NCBI GenBank assembly: GCA_910577785.1
Contig: CAJTNT010000046.1
Span: 1-27,976, forward strand
Origin: an uncultured Lachnospiraceae bacterium
Lineage (GTDB): Bacteria > Bacillota > Clostridia > Lachnospirales > Lachnospiraceae
Direction of reading: 5' to 3'
DNA: 27,976 nt
Part shown: in pieces, positions 7,620 to 14,979 of the stretch
Position numbering within the stretch: the first letter of the stretch is position 1
Layout of the letters: every line of letters begins with the position of its first letter
Notes under the pieces: model-generated
Seen by the model: the letters and a program-made list of their open reading frames with translations, nothing else
Told to the model about the DNA's origin: nothing
Database searches by the model: none
Program-made: the position numbers and the translations under genes

Positions 7620-10040
7620 CTATTTCCTCAATTCAATCCCCATGCCTTCTAAAGCTTTGAGGATTCTTTCCATGGCCGGCATATAGTCCGCCTCTTCTAA
7701 GGTCTTATCCTTCGCGCGGAAGGTCAGGGAATAGGCCACGGACTTAAAGCCTGCTTTAATCTGGGAGCCCTCGTAAATGTCAAATAGCTCATAATGCTCC
7801 AGGTAGCTGCCACCCTTGGTATCAAATACCTTTTCTACTTCTCCAACTAAGATATCCTTAGGCATAACCATGCTGATATCCCTTGATACTGCTGGGAAGC
7901 GGGCAATCCCTTCATATTTACGGTCGAACGTGGCCAGCTCCACAATCTTCGGCATGTCAATCACAGCCACATACACCCGTTCCTTAATCGAATAATTATC
8001 CGCCACCTGGGGATGCACTTCCCCCAAATACCCCACTACTTCCCCATCATAAATCACGTTTGCCTGCCTGCCTGGATGGAGGAAGGGCTTGCCTGCATCA
8101 GGATCGTAGATTTCCTTCCCAGAAAGCCCGGCCTTGCTGAAAAATTCCTCAATGACACCCTTCATGGTATAGAAATCCCCATCCCCATACATGCCCAGCG
8201 TAAACTGCATCCGCTCATCTGGCAGCTCCGTCACCGGAACCTGCTTGGGCAGGTAAATGTTCCCCAGCTCGTACAGGCGCACATTTTTATTCCTGCGGTT
8301 GTAATTGGTGGAAAGGGAGGTCAGCATCCCATGCAGGGAAACGGTGCGCATGATGCTGAAATCCTCTCCCAGGGGATTGGAGATTACCACGGCGCGGCGC
8401 AGCGCGCTGTCCTTGGGGAGCAGCAATTTATCAAATACCTTGGGGCTCTCGAAGGAATACGTCATCCCCTGGCTGAAGCCGCAGAATTCTGCAATATCCC
8501 TGGCCACGGCCTCCACCCGCAGCTTAAAGGACAGCTTCCCTGTGGTGGCCTCCCCTGTGGGCAGCGTTGTGGGGATATTGTCATAGCCGTAGAACCTGGC
8601 CACTTCCTCCGCCAAGTCAGCAAGGCATTCCAGATCCTGCCGCCAGGAGGGCACATCCACCTCTTCCTTCTCCCAATCATAGGAAAGGCCAAGCTTCTCA
8701 AAATATCCTACCATCGTCCCCTTGTCAATTTCCGTTCCCAGCAGCCGGTTGACCTTCCCAGCATCGAAGGGAATCTTCCTGCCCACTTTGCGCTTGCCGT
8801 AGACGTCCGCCACGCCGCCAACGACCTCCCCAGCGCCCAGTTCCTCAATCAGCTGGCAAGCACGGTTGATGGCGTCCAGTGCATTGTTGGGGTCGAGCCC
8901 CTTCTCAAATTTGCCAGAAGCATCCGTCCTGAGTCCTATTTTCTTGCTGGAAAGGCGGATATTGGTGCCGTCAAAGCAGGCGGCCTCAAAAAGCATGGTC
9001 TGTACACTGTCAGTAATCATGGAATTTTCGCCCCCCATAATCCCGGCAATGCCCACAGCCTTTTCGCCATCGCAGATCATCAGCACGGAATCGTCCATCC
9101 TGCGTTCCTGCCCATCCAGCGTCACAAATGCCTCATCCTTGCCGGCGCGGCGCACAATGATCTCCCTGCCGGCAATCGTTTCCAGGTCATAGGCATGCAT
9201 CGGCTGGCCATATTCTTCCATAACATAATTGGTAATATCAACAATATTATTGATGGGGCGGATGCCCTGGGAAGCCAGCCGGCGCTGCATCCACTGCGGG
9301 GAAGGCGCAATCTTAATATTTTTGACCACCCTCGCACAATACCTGGGGCAGAGTTCTGCGTCCTGCACCGTAACCTTGATGTAATCATTCACATCCTCAT
9401 CATTCCCTGTCTCCGCCACAACTGGGGGCTTAAATTCCTTGCCAAAGGTGGCGGCCGCTTCCCTGGCAAGACCCAGTACGCCAAAGCAGTCCACGCGATT
9501 GGAGGTAATCTCATACTCAAACACAACATCGTTAAGCCCCAATGCCTTGACCGCGCTTTCGCCCACCACGGCATCCGAACCAAAGATATAGATGCCCTCT
9601 TCCGGCGCTTCCGGGTACATTTCGCGGCTGGAGCCCAGCTCTTCAATGGAGCACATCATACCTGCGGAGGCAACGCCCCTTAATTTACCTTTCTTAATCT
9701 TGATACCGCCAGGGGTTTTCTTGCCGTCATGCCCCCCGGCTACGCGGCCGCCGTCCAATACCACAGGCACTTTCTGCCCCTCTTTCACATTCGGCGCGCC
9801 TGTCACAATCTGTACCAGCTCCCCTGTGCCGACATCCACCTGGCAGACCACTAATTTATCTGCATCCGGATGCCGCTCAATCTTCTGGATCTGGCCGACT
9901 ACAATCTTATCCAAATCCGCATCCAACGCCTCAAAGCCTTCCACCTTAGAGCCGGAAAGCGTCATTGCATCCGTATATTCCTGTGCCGTCACATCCAAAT
10001 CCGGAACATACGCCTTTATCCAAGATAATGATGTATTCAT
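7620..10040 (-). CDS. pheT: Phenylalanyl-tRNA synthetase beta subunit
   Basis: This is the beta chain of the alpha2-beta2 enzyme that charges tRNA-Phe. The 806 residues carry the usual bacterial layout: N-terminal region, EMAP-like tRNA-binding domain (~40-150, with KIVVGQIQKIERHPDADKL), B3/4 editing region (~210-380), B5 domain (~400-475), catalytic-like core (~490-700) and the ferredoxin-fold anticodon-binding domain at the end (from FPAVSRDISMV to the last residues). It starts 18 bp after pheS with an AGGAATGAGGAAAT site and is followed at once by queA. Length and motifs look intact. Confidence 0.97.
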   Translation of the reverse strand: MNTSLSWIKAYVPDLDVTAQEYTDAMTLSGSKVEGFEALDADLDKIVVGQIQKIERHPDADKLVVCQVDVGTGELVQIVTGAPNVKEGQKVPVVLDGGRVAGGHDGKKTPGGIKIKKGKLRGVASAGMMCSIEELGSSREMYPEAPEEGIYIFGSDAVVGESAVKALGLNDVVFEYEITSNRVDCFGVLGLAREAAATFGKEFKPPVVAETGNDEDVNDYIKVTVQDAELCPRYCARVVKNIKIAPSPQWMQRRLASQGIRPINNIVDITNYVMEEYGQPMHAYDLETIAGREIIVRRAGKDEAFVTLDGQERRMDDSVLMICDGEKAVGIAGIMGGENSMITDSVQTMLFEAACFDGTNIRLSSKKIGLRTDASGKFEKGLDPNNALDAINRACQLIEELGAGEVVGGVADVYGKRKVGRKIPFDAGKVNRLLGTEIDKGTMVGYFEKLGLSYDWEKEEVDVPSWRQDLECLADLAEEVARFYGYDNIPTTLPTGEATTGKLSFKLRVEAVARDIAEFCGFSQGMTYSFESPKVFDKLLLPKDSALRRAVVISNPLGEDFSIMRTVSLHGMLTSLSTNYNRRNKNVRLYELGNIYLPKQVPVTELPDERMQFTLGMYGDGDFYTMKGVIEEFFSKAGLSGKEIYDPDAGKPFLHPGRQANVIYDGEVVGYLGEVHPQVADNYSIKERVYVAVIDMPKIVELATFDRKYEGIARFPAVSRDISMVMPKDILVGEVEKVFDTKGGSYLEHYELFDIYEGSQIKAGFKSVAYSLTFRAKDKTLEEADYMPAMERILKALEGMGIELRK

Positions 10041-10058
10041 ATTTCCTCATTCCTTTCT

Positions 10059-11078
10059 TTAGAACTGTTTTAAGAAGCGGTCGTCATTCTCGTACAGCAG
10101 CCTCATGTCGTCAATCTCATATTTCAGCAGGGCAATACGCTCTAAGCCTACGCCAAATGCAAACCCAGAATACTCTTCCGGGTCAATGCCGCTCATCTTA
10201 AGCACCCTTGGGTGTACCATGCCGCATCCCAGGATCTCAATCCAGCCGGAGCCCTTGCAGAACCTGCAGCCTTTCCCGCCGCACTTAAAGCAGGTCACAT
10301 CCACCTCTGCGCTCGGTTCCGTAAATGGGAAATGGTGAGGCCTGAACTTCACCTTCGTCCCTTCGCCAAACAGCTCCTTGGCAAACGCGGCAAGGGTCCC
10401 CTTCAGGTCTGCAAAGGTAATCTGCCTGTCCACCACAAGCCCTTCCACCTGATGGAAGGAAGGCGAATGGGTAGCGTCCACCTCATCGGAACGGAAGACG
10501 CGCCCAGGGGCAATCATGCGGATTGGCAGCTTCCCTTTCTCCATCTGCCGCACCTGGACAGGAGAGGTCTGCGTCCGCAGGAGAATCTTATCATTAATAT
10601 AGAAAGTATCCTGCTCGTCTTTGGCCGGATGGTTGGCCGGGATGTTGAGGGCTTCAAAGTTATAGTAATCATACTCCACTTCCGGCCCTTCCACAACTTC
10701 ATATCCCATGCCTACAAAAATCCGTTCCACTTCCTCTAATGCAATCGTATTCGGATGGCGGTGCCCCACACGGTTCTTCTTGGCTGGCAGCGTGACGTCA
10801 ATCACTTCCTGCTTCAGCCGGATCTCGCGCTCTGCCGCCTCTAATTTGGCCTTTGTCTCTTCAATCAGCCGCTCAATGCTCTCCCTTGTCTCATTCACCA
10901 GCTGCCCGACCATTGGGCGCTCCTCGGGGAGCACGTCCTTCATGCCTTTCAGTACGGCGGTCAGTTCCCCCTTTTTCCCCAGAAACGCGACCCTTACCTC
11001 ATTTAATTTCGCCAACCCATCTGAACTTTGGATCTGGCGGACTGCCTCTTCCTTAATCTGTGCCAGTCTTTCTTTCAT
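10059..11078 (-). CDS. pheS: Phenylalanyl-tRNA synthetase alpha subunit
   Basis: This is the catalytic chain of phenylalanyl-tRNA synthetase, 339 residues. An N-terminal coiled coil (~1-90) that binds tRNA is followed by the class II core: motif 2 in FRSDEVDATHSPSFHQVEG, and motif 3 in GFAFGVGLERIALLKYEIDD near the end. The segment CFKCGGKGCRFCKGSGW is a Cys-rich insert seen in many Firmicute PheS proteins. The start has a strong TAGGAGG site. It is the first gene of pheS-pheT-queA and lies directly behind a T-box leader that senses uncharged tRNA-Phe. Confidence 0.97.
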   Translation of the reverse strand: MKERLAQIKEEAVRQIQSSDGLAKLNEVRVAFLGKKGELTAVLKGMKDVLPEERPMVGQLVNETRESIERLIEETKAKLEAAEREIRLKQEVIDVTLPAKKNRVGHRHPNTIALEEVERIFVGMGYEVVEGPEVEYDYYNFEALNIPANHPAKDEQDTFYINDKILLRTQTSPVQVRQMEKGKLPIRMIAPGRVFRSDEVDATHSPSFHQVEGLVVDRQITFADLKGTLAAFAKELFGEGTKVKFRPHHFPFTEPSAEVDVTCFKCGGKGCRFCKGSGWIEILGCGMVHPRVLKMSGIDPEEYSGFAFGVGLERIALLKYEIDDMRLLYENDDRFLKQF

Positions 11079-11107
11079 TTTATCTGCCTCCTATCAATAT
11101 CAATCGC

Positions 11108-11132
11108 GTAGGGGAACCATTTTCTCCCCTAC
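11108..11132 (-). other. Hairpin between the T-box terminator and pheS
   Basis: A perfect 8-bp stem (11108-11115 with 11125-11132) with a 9-base loop lies in the leader, 20 bases downstream of the T-box terminator and 30 bases before the pheS start codon. It is not followed by a T run. It may stabilise or process the read-through mRNA; the role is inferred. Confidence 0.5.
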
Positions 11133-11152
11133 TTGCCGCGCGGCCTGCGCAT

Positions 11153-11182
11153 AAAAAATCCCTATGCAATGACAGCATAGGG
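11153..11182 (-). terminator. T-box transcription terminator
   Basis: On the minus strand a perfect 8-bp stem CCCTATGC / GCATAGGG (11175-11182 with 11160-11167) with a 7-base loop is followed by A and six T (11153-11158). This is the regulated terminator that competes with the T-box antiterminator. Confidence 0.92.
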
Positions 11183-11430
11183 ACGAAATTCTCCGTGGTA
11201 CCACCCTGATTTCCAGGAACCGTATTTCCCTGGACACTCTATCTGCGTAACGTGCAGGATACGTCATGCCTTACTCGGAGGCCTCTTCCTACACCTCTGT
11301 TCGGGTATGCGGCTCCGGTGGGAAATTCAGACCCTGCCTTTTCTAAGGGGACTTGCAGCTGGTAATCCCCTCTCTCTGGAAGCAGTACAGCGTCCTACTA
11401 TGGCACCTTCTTTGCCTTTCTTATTTTAAA
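11153..11430 (-). promoter_or_regulatory. T-box riboswitch (tRNA-Phe) of pheST-queA
   Basis: The conserved T-box core AGGGTGGTACCACGGAG lies on the minus strand at 11191-11207, with UGGU suited to pair with the acceptor end of a tRNA with discriminator A, as in tRNA-Phe. Upstream are Stem I elements, including a Lys/Phe-type AGAGAGGGG strand, and a candidate specifier in CTGAATTTCCC, where both possible triplets (UUU and UUC, 11322-11325) are Phe codons. A strong terminator hairpin follows the core. Uncharged tRNA-Phe would stabilise the antiterminator and allow transcription of pheS. The exact 5' end is an estimate from the promoter at 11445-11473. Confidence 0.93.
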
Positions 11431-11444
11431 ACTTCACGGCTATT

Positions 11445-11473
11445 ATTCTAACACTTGCATCCAAAATCTGCAA
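11445..11473 (-). promoter_or_regulatory. Promoter of the T-box/pheST-queA operon
   Basis: The minus strand has TTGCAG (11468-11473), a 17-base spacer and TAGAAT (11445-11450), with TG two bases before the -10, giving an extended -10. It is correctly placed a few bases upstream of the T-box Stem I. Confidence 0.75.
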
Positions 11474-11475
11474 GT
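11453..11475. repeat. 7-bp inverted repeat overlapping the pheS promoter
   Basis: ACTTGCA (11453-11459) and TGCAAGT (11469-11475) are a perfect inverted repeat around a 9-base loop, followed on the plus strand by A and six T. It covers the -35 and spacer of the pheS promoter and lies 15 bases beyond the rho stop. It could be an operator or a plus-strand terminator. Confidence 0.5.
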
Positions 11476-11489
11476 ATTTTTTGAGAATT

Positions 11490-13343
11490 TTATATCAGCT
11501 TTGTCTTTTTCACAATCTGGCAGAAGTCCCGGTTGCTGTTCGTACGCACGAAAAGGTTGAGGATACTCTCCACTGCATCATCCGAACGCATGCCATTGAT
11601 TGCCCGCCGCATCACTTCCACCGCCTCCTGTTCTTCACGGCTCAGAAGCAGATCCTCCCTGCGTGTCCCGGACTTTACAATGTCCACCGCTGGGAAAATC
11701 CTCCGCTCCGAAAGCTTACGATCCAGGATTAATTCCATATTCCCCGTGCCCTTAAATTCCTCATAAATCACATCATCCATCCTGCTCCCGGTATCAACCA
11801 GGGCAGTAGCAAGAATTGTGATGCTGCCCCCTTCCCGCATATTCCTGGCCGCCCCGAAAAACCGCTTGGGCATATGCAGGGCTGCCGGATCGATACCGCC
11901 GGATAACGTCCTGCCGCTTGGGGGCACGATTAAATTATAAGCCCTCGCCAGGCGGGTAATGCTGTCTAAAAGGATCATTACGTCCTTCTTGTGTTCCACT
12001 AAGCGCCTTGCCCGCTCAATTACCATTTCCGATACCCGCTTATGATGTTCTGGCAGCTCATCAAAGGTGGAGTAGATGACTTCCACATTCTCGCCTTCAA
12101 TCGCCTCCTTGATGTCTGTCACTTCTTCTGGCCTTTCGTCAATCAGCAGGATAATCAGGTGCATCTTGGGGTTGTTGCGGGTGACTGCCTTTGCCACCTG
12201 CTTTAAGAGTGTGGTCTTCCCGGCCTTGGGCGGGGATACAATCATGCCGCGCTGCCCTTTGCCGATCGGGGATACCACATCCATAATCCGCATTGCCACT
12301 GCAGAACGTTCTGTCTCCAGGCGGATCCTGCTGTTTGGAAAAATAGGGGTCAGGTCTTCAAAATTTGGGCGTCTCAATATCTCAGAAGGATGGCATCCAT
12401 TTATATTCTTTATATACAGAAGGGCGCTGAACTTCTCCTGCTGTGTCTTTACCCTGGTATTGCCAAGAATAATATCCCCTGTCTTCAGCCCGAATTTACG
12501 GATCTGAGAAGGTGAAACATAGACGTCCTGGTCACCTGGAAGGTAATTCTCGCAGCGGATAAACCCATAGCCATCCGGCATAACCTCTAAAATCCCATGT
12601 GCGCTGATGCCGCTGTCCAACTCCGGATTGTCAATTTCAATCCCATCTGACGTAATGACCCGGTTTGGCTTCCGCTCAAACCTCTCATTGCGCCCTTCCT
12701 GAGCCGACGCCGTCCTCTCACCGCGCTCGTCACGGACAGGCACACGCTTCATCTCCCTTGCCTGGACGCTCCTTTCCTCTCCATGCCCAGCCGTATAGCG
12801 CCCTTCCTTTTGCAGCGTACGCCTCTCTTCCGAAAATGCCGCCTTTACCGGCACGCGCCTCCTCTCCTGCGGCTGTACCGGCCTTTCTGCCTGCGCTTGG
12901 CTGCCGCTCCTGCTTTCCGTCTGCACCGGCCTTTCCGCCTGCGCTTGGCTGCCGCTCCTGCTTTCCGCCTTTACCGGCCTTTCCGCCGGCGCCTCGCTGT
13001 TGCTTCTGCTTTCCGCCTTTACCGGCCTTTCCGCCGGCGCCTCGCTGCCGCTTCTGCTTTCCGCCTTTACCGGCCTTTCTGCCGGCGCCTCGCTGCCCCT
13101 TTTTGCTTCCGTCTGTGTACTTTTCTCAACCCGGGATTCTCCGATATTTAAGGCTTTGTCCGCCTGCCCTTCCTTTTTTTCTGCAGGCGCTTCGGCCTGG
13201 CTCTGATTGGCCTCCTTTTCATCTTCCTGCAGCATCAGATCCACCAGCTGGCTCTTTTTCAAACCGGAAAGATGCCGCAGGCCCCGCGCCTTTGCCACCT
13301 CCCTCAATGACACAACTGATAAACTTTCATATTTTTCTCTCAT
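11490..13343 (-). CDS. rho: Transcription termination factor Rho with long disordered insert
   Basis: Rho is the hexameric RNA translocase that ends transcription. Of 617 residues, ~5-38 form a helical Rho N-terminal domain (SLREVAKARGLRHLSGLKKSQLVDLML), ~39-235 a charged low-complexity insert, ~245-320 the cold-shock RNA-binding domain (GILEVMPDGYGFIRCENYLPG), and the rest the ATPase. Walker A is SPPKAGKTTLL (~371-377), Walker B LIILLIDERPEEVTD, then DSITRLARAYN and the SGRTLSGGIDPAALHMPKRFFGAARN region. The ATG at 13343 is chosen because GAAGGAGAG precedes it at the right distance; an in-frame ATG at 13388 has no usable site. The ATPase part is standard, while the insert makes the protein about 200 residues longer than E. 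coli Rho. Such inserts are known in Clostridia and Bacteroides Rho and can drive condensate formation. Confidence 0.96.
   Translation of the reverse strand: MREKYESLSVVSLREVAKARGLRHLSGLKKSQLVDLMLQEDEKEANQSQAEAPAEKKEGQADKALNIGESRVEKSTQTEAKRGSEAPAERPVKAESRSGSEAPAERPVKAESRSNSEAPAERPVKAESRSGSQAQAERPVQTESRSGSQAQAERPVQPQERRRVPVKAAFSEERRTLQKEGRYTAGHGEERSVQAREMKRVPVRDERGERTASAQEGRNERFERKPNRVITSDGIEIDNPELDSGISAHGILEVMPDGYGFIRCENYLPGDQDVYVSPSQIRKFGLKTGDIILGNTRVKTQQEKFSALLYIKNINGCHPSEILRRPNFEDLTPIFPNSRIRLETERSAVAMRIMDVVSPIGKGQRGMIVSPPKAGKTTLLKQVAKAVTRNNPKMHLIILLIDERPEEVTDIKEAIEGENVEVIYSTFDELPEHHKRVSEMVIERARRLVEHKKDVMILLDSITRLARAYNLIVPPSGRTLSGGIDPAALHMPKRFFGAARNMREGGSITILATALVDTGSRMDDVIYEEFKGTGNMELILDRKLSERRIFPAVDIVKSGTRREDLLLSREEQEAVEVMRRAINGMRSDDAVESILNLFVRTNSNRDFCQIVKKTKLI
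12858..13097 (-). repeat. Five 48-bp tandem repeats inside rho
   Basis: Five in-frame units encode the 16-residue motif GSEAPAERPVKAESRS with small changes (GSQAQAERPVQTESRS and a final QPQERR variant). They make up the centre of the disordered insert, Rho residues ~83-162. Nucleotide identity between neighbouring units is high, which suggests recent slippage or recombination. Confidence 0.9.
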
Positions 13344-13440
13344 ATTTCTCTCCTTCTCATTGCTTTCAATATGGGGATTACTGCGCATTCACCTTGTAAA
13401 TATTCTCTGGCGGTTAACCAAATACCTCGCGGCATTCGTC

Positions 13441-13466
13441 AAATATCCATGTAAACATGGCTATTT
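13441..13466 (-). other. Hairpin upstream of rho
   Basis: AAATATCCATG pairs with CATGGCTATTT around a TAAA loop with one internal mismatch. It sits about 100 bases before the rho start codon and could be part of the rho leader. No convincing promoter was found in 13344-13480, and I see no supported gene in 13389-13713. Confidence 0.4.
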
Positions 13467-13713
13467 TCCTCATTGCTCACGGGAATAAATAACATATATG
13501 GAAGTTACGTTTCATAGGCTTGGGAATTTCCGTTCTGCAAAGAAACGGAGCAGCTTTCCATCCATGCGTGGAGATGGATAAGGCCGCAGAAAGAAACCCG
13601 AAAGGATACCTTTTATGCCGAAATACAGGCAATATGAAAGAAAGCTTAAAGGGACATCCCCCCTGAACAGTAACCAATGGAAATCTCTGTCAGATCAGAC
13701 AATGATTTTGCTA

Positions 13714-13742
13714 TTGCAACTCCTGCCATTTGACGTTATAAT
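13714..13742 (+). promoter_or_regulatory. Promoter of the small conserved protein gene
   Basis: TTGCAA (13714-13719), a 17-base spacer and a perfect TATAAT (13737-13742) lie about 120 bases before the start codon at 13863. This is one of the best sigma-A-type promoters in the window. Confidence 0.75.
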
Positions 13743-13764
13743 ACAGAAAAGCATAAAACTTATA

Positions 13765-13832
13765 CTCACTGCTGACGAAACCGGCAGTGAGCATTGCGCC
13801 AGCCGCGAAGCGGCATATCTGCTTATGCGGCT
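13765..13832 (+). other. Structured 5' leader with alternative hairpins
   Basis: A 10-bp stem (13765-13774 with 13782-13791, loop acgaaac) is followed by a segment where GCCGC (13802-13806) can pair either with GCGGC at 13810-13814 around a GAA loop, or as AGCCGC with GCGGCT at 13827-13832 around a GCATA/TATGC helix. The two pairings exclude each other. The segment ends 15-20 bases before the ribosome site of the gene at 13863. Confidence 0.5.
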
Positions 13833-13862
13833 GTATGCATCATGTTATAAAGGAGGCCGCCC

Positions 13863-14123
13863 ATGCGTATCTGGTTTAAAGTAATCCGGGACAACCATCT
13901 TCTAAACGATACTGTCATCGAGGATAACAGTGATGACACCCGCACCCATAAAGTATTCCGCGCTCTGGAAAAAGCCTGCTACCTATTTGACTTAGGTAAG
14001 CCAATCTGGCTGGATGCCACCATTGCAGAATTCAAACGCCACGCCAAAGCCCGCTTTTTCCAGGATAACTTTGTAGAAACAATTGATTTTGATTTTTTGG
14101 AAATCCATGTAATTGAAGAATGA
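13863..14123 (+). CDS. Conserved hypothetical protein, 86 aa
   Basis: The start at 13863 is preceded by AAAGGAGG at ideal spacing, and a strong promoter lies 120 bases upstream. The protein begins MRIWFKVIRDNHLL, has an acidic central run (VIEDNSDDTRTHKVFRALE), a stretch CYLFDLGKPIWLDATIAEFKRH, and ends in an acidic FDFLEIHVIEE. It has no signal peptide, membrane helix or metal-binding Cys set, so it is likely a small cytosolic alpha/beta protein. I recall near relatives as hypothetical proteins in many Lachnospiraceae, but no known function. It is the only plus-strand gene between rho and the RNA methyltransferase and is convergent with the latter (23 bp apart). Confidence 0.85.
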   Translation: MRIWFKVIRDNHLLNDTVIEDNSDDTRTHKVFRALEKACYLFDLGKPIWLDATIAEFKRHAKARFFQDNFVETIDFDFLEIHVIEE

Positions 14124-14146
14124 ACGGCCAAAGGCTTCCCGTTCCC

Positions 14147-14968
14147 TCACCTTCTCTGCCGATTGGCTTCATACATCAGCAGCGCTGCTGCCACTGCCGC
14201 ATTCAAAGACTCTATGCTCCCCTCCATAGGAATCCTCACACAGGAATCTGCCAGGCCGGCAGCCTGCGGGCTCAGCCCCTTCCCTTCGTTTCCTATCAGA
14301 AAACCGATAGCCTTCCTATAATCTGGCTGATCATACATAACCGCCCCCCGCAGGTGCGCCGCATACAGAAAGACGCCCCGCCCCTGCAGCATGCGGATGG
14401 TATCGGGAAGGCTGGGTGATATATAATAGGGCATGCGGTACAAGGAACCCATCGTGGCGCGGACTGTCTTAGGATGGAACAGATCTACGGTGGACTTGTC
14501 CATAATTATCCCTGTCATCCCAGCTGCCTCTCCCGTCCGTATCATGGTCCCCAGGTTCCCCGGATCCTGGATCCCTTCCAAAACTAATAACTGCGCATTC
14601 TTCCCTGGCAAGCCTTTGCCAGATCCCTCTGCCTGCATCCCCTGCGGGGCGGCGCACAGCATATCCTCCAGCCCATACTGCGGCATCTTCACCAAGCACA
14701 AGATCCCCTGCGGGGTTTCCGTATCGCTGACAGAGCGGAATACCGGATCCGCTACAACCTCATAGCGATATCCAGCCAGTTTTTCCCGCCTGCCCTCATC
14801 TAAGAGAAAGGACTCTGAGACATACATTGCCTGGACGCTGTCCTTCGGGGCTTCGAAGCACATCTTCATGCCCTCTGCCACAAAAACCTGCTGCTCATAG
14901 CGGGCTTTGGCCTTGCGGTTGAGCAAGGCGATACGCTTCATCTGCCCATTGGCAGAACTTGTAATCAT
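14147..14968 (-). CDS. SPOUT (TrmH/SpoU) family RNA 2'-O-methyltransferase
   Basis: The 273 residues have an N-terminal substrate-binding domain (~1-100, KARYEQQVFVAEGMKM) and a C-terminal SPOUT knot. Motif I is LEGIQDPGNLGTMIRTGEAAG (~130-150, with N138 and R144), motif II FLIGNEGKGLSP (~223-234), motif III CVRIPMEGSIESLNAAVAAA (~243-262). These form the S-adenosylmethionine site and catalytic Arg of 2'-O-ribose methyltransferases acting on rRNA or tRNA; the target nucleotide cannot be told. It starts 11 bp after the pfkA stop, and its weak AGAGGG site overlaps that stop, so it is translated from the pfkA message. Confidence 0.92.
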   Translation of the reverse strand: MITSSANGQMKRIALLNRKAKARYEQQVFVAEGMKMCFEAPKDSVQAMYVSESFLLDEGRREKLAGYRYEVVADPVFRSVSDTETPQGILCLVKMPQYGLEDMLCAAPQGMQAEGSGKGLPGKNAQLLVLEGIQDPGNLGTMIRTGEAAGMTGIIMDKSTVDLFHPKTVRATMGSLYRMPYYISPSLPDTIRMLQGRGVFLYAAHLRGAVMYDQPDYRKAIGFLIGNEGKGLSPQAAGLADSCVRIPMEGSIESLNAAVAAALLMYEANRQRR

Positions 14969-14979
14969 CCCGCTGCCCT

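Noticed and set aside
8013..9683. 556-codon plus-strand open frame opposite pheT
   Set aside because: Antisense to a clear pheT; no ribosome site and no recognisable domain. It follows from the codon bias of pheT.
13344..13388. Upstream in-frame ATG for rho adding 15 residues
   Set aside because: No properly spaced ribosome site; the ATG at 13343 has GAAGGAGAG and starts the conserved N-terminal domain.
13735..13850. GTTATAA direct repeats flanking the 13765-13832 structured region as target duplication
   Set aside because: The 7-mer is AT-rich, one copy is part of the -10 box, and there are no terminal inverted repeats next to them.
13615..13884. 89-codon plus-strand open frame before the 86-aa gene
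   Set aside because: It runs across a strong promoter and leader hairpins and overlaps the start of the better-supported gene at 13863; the protein is not recognisable.
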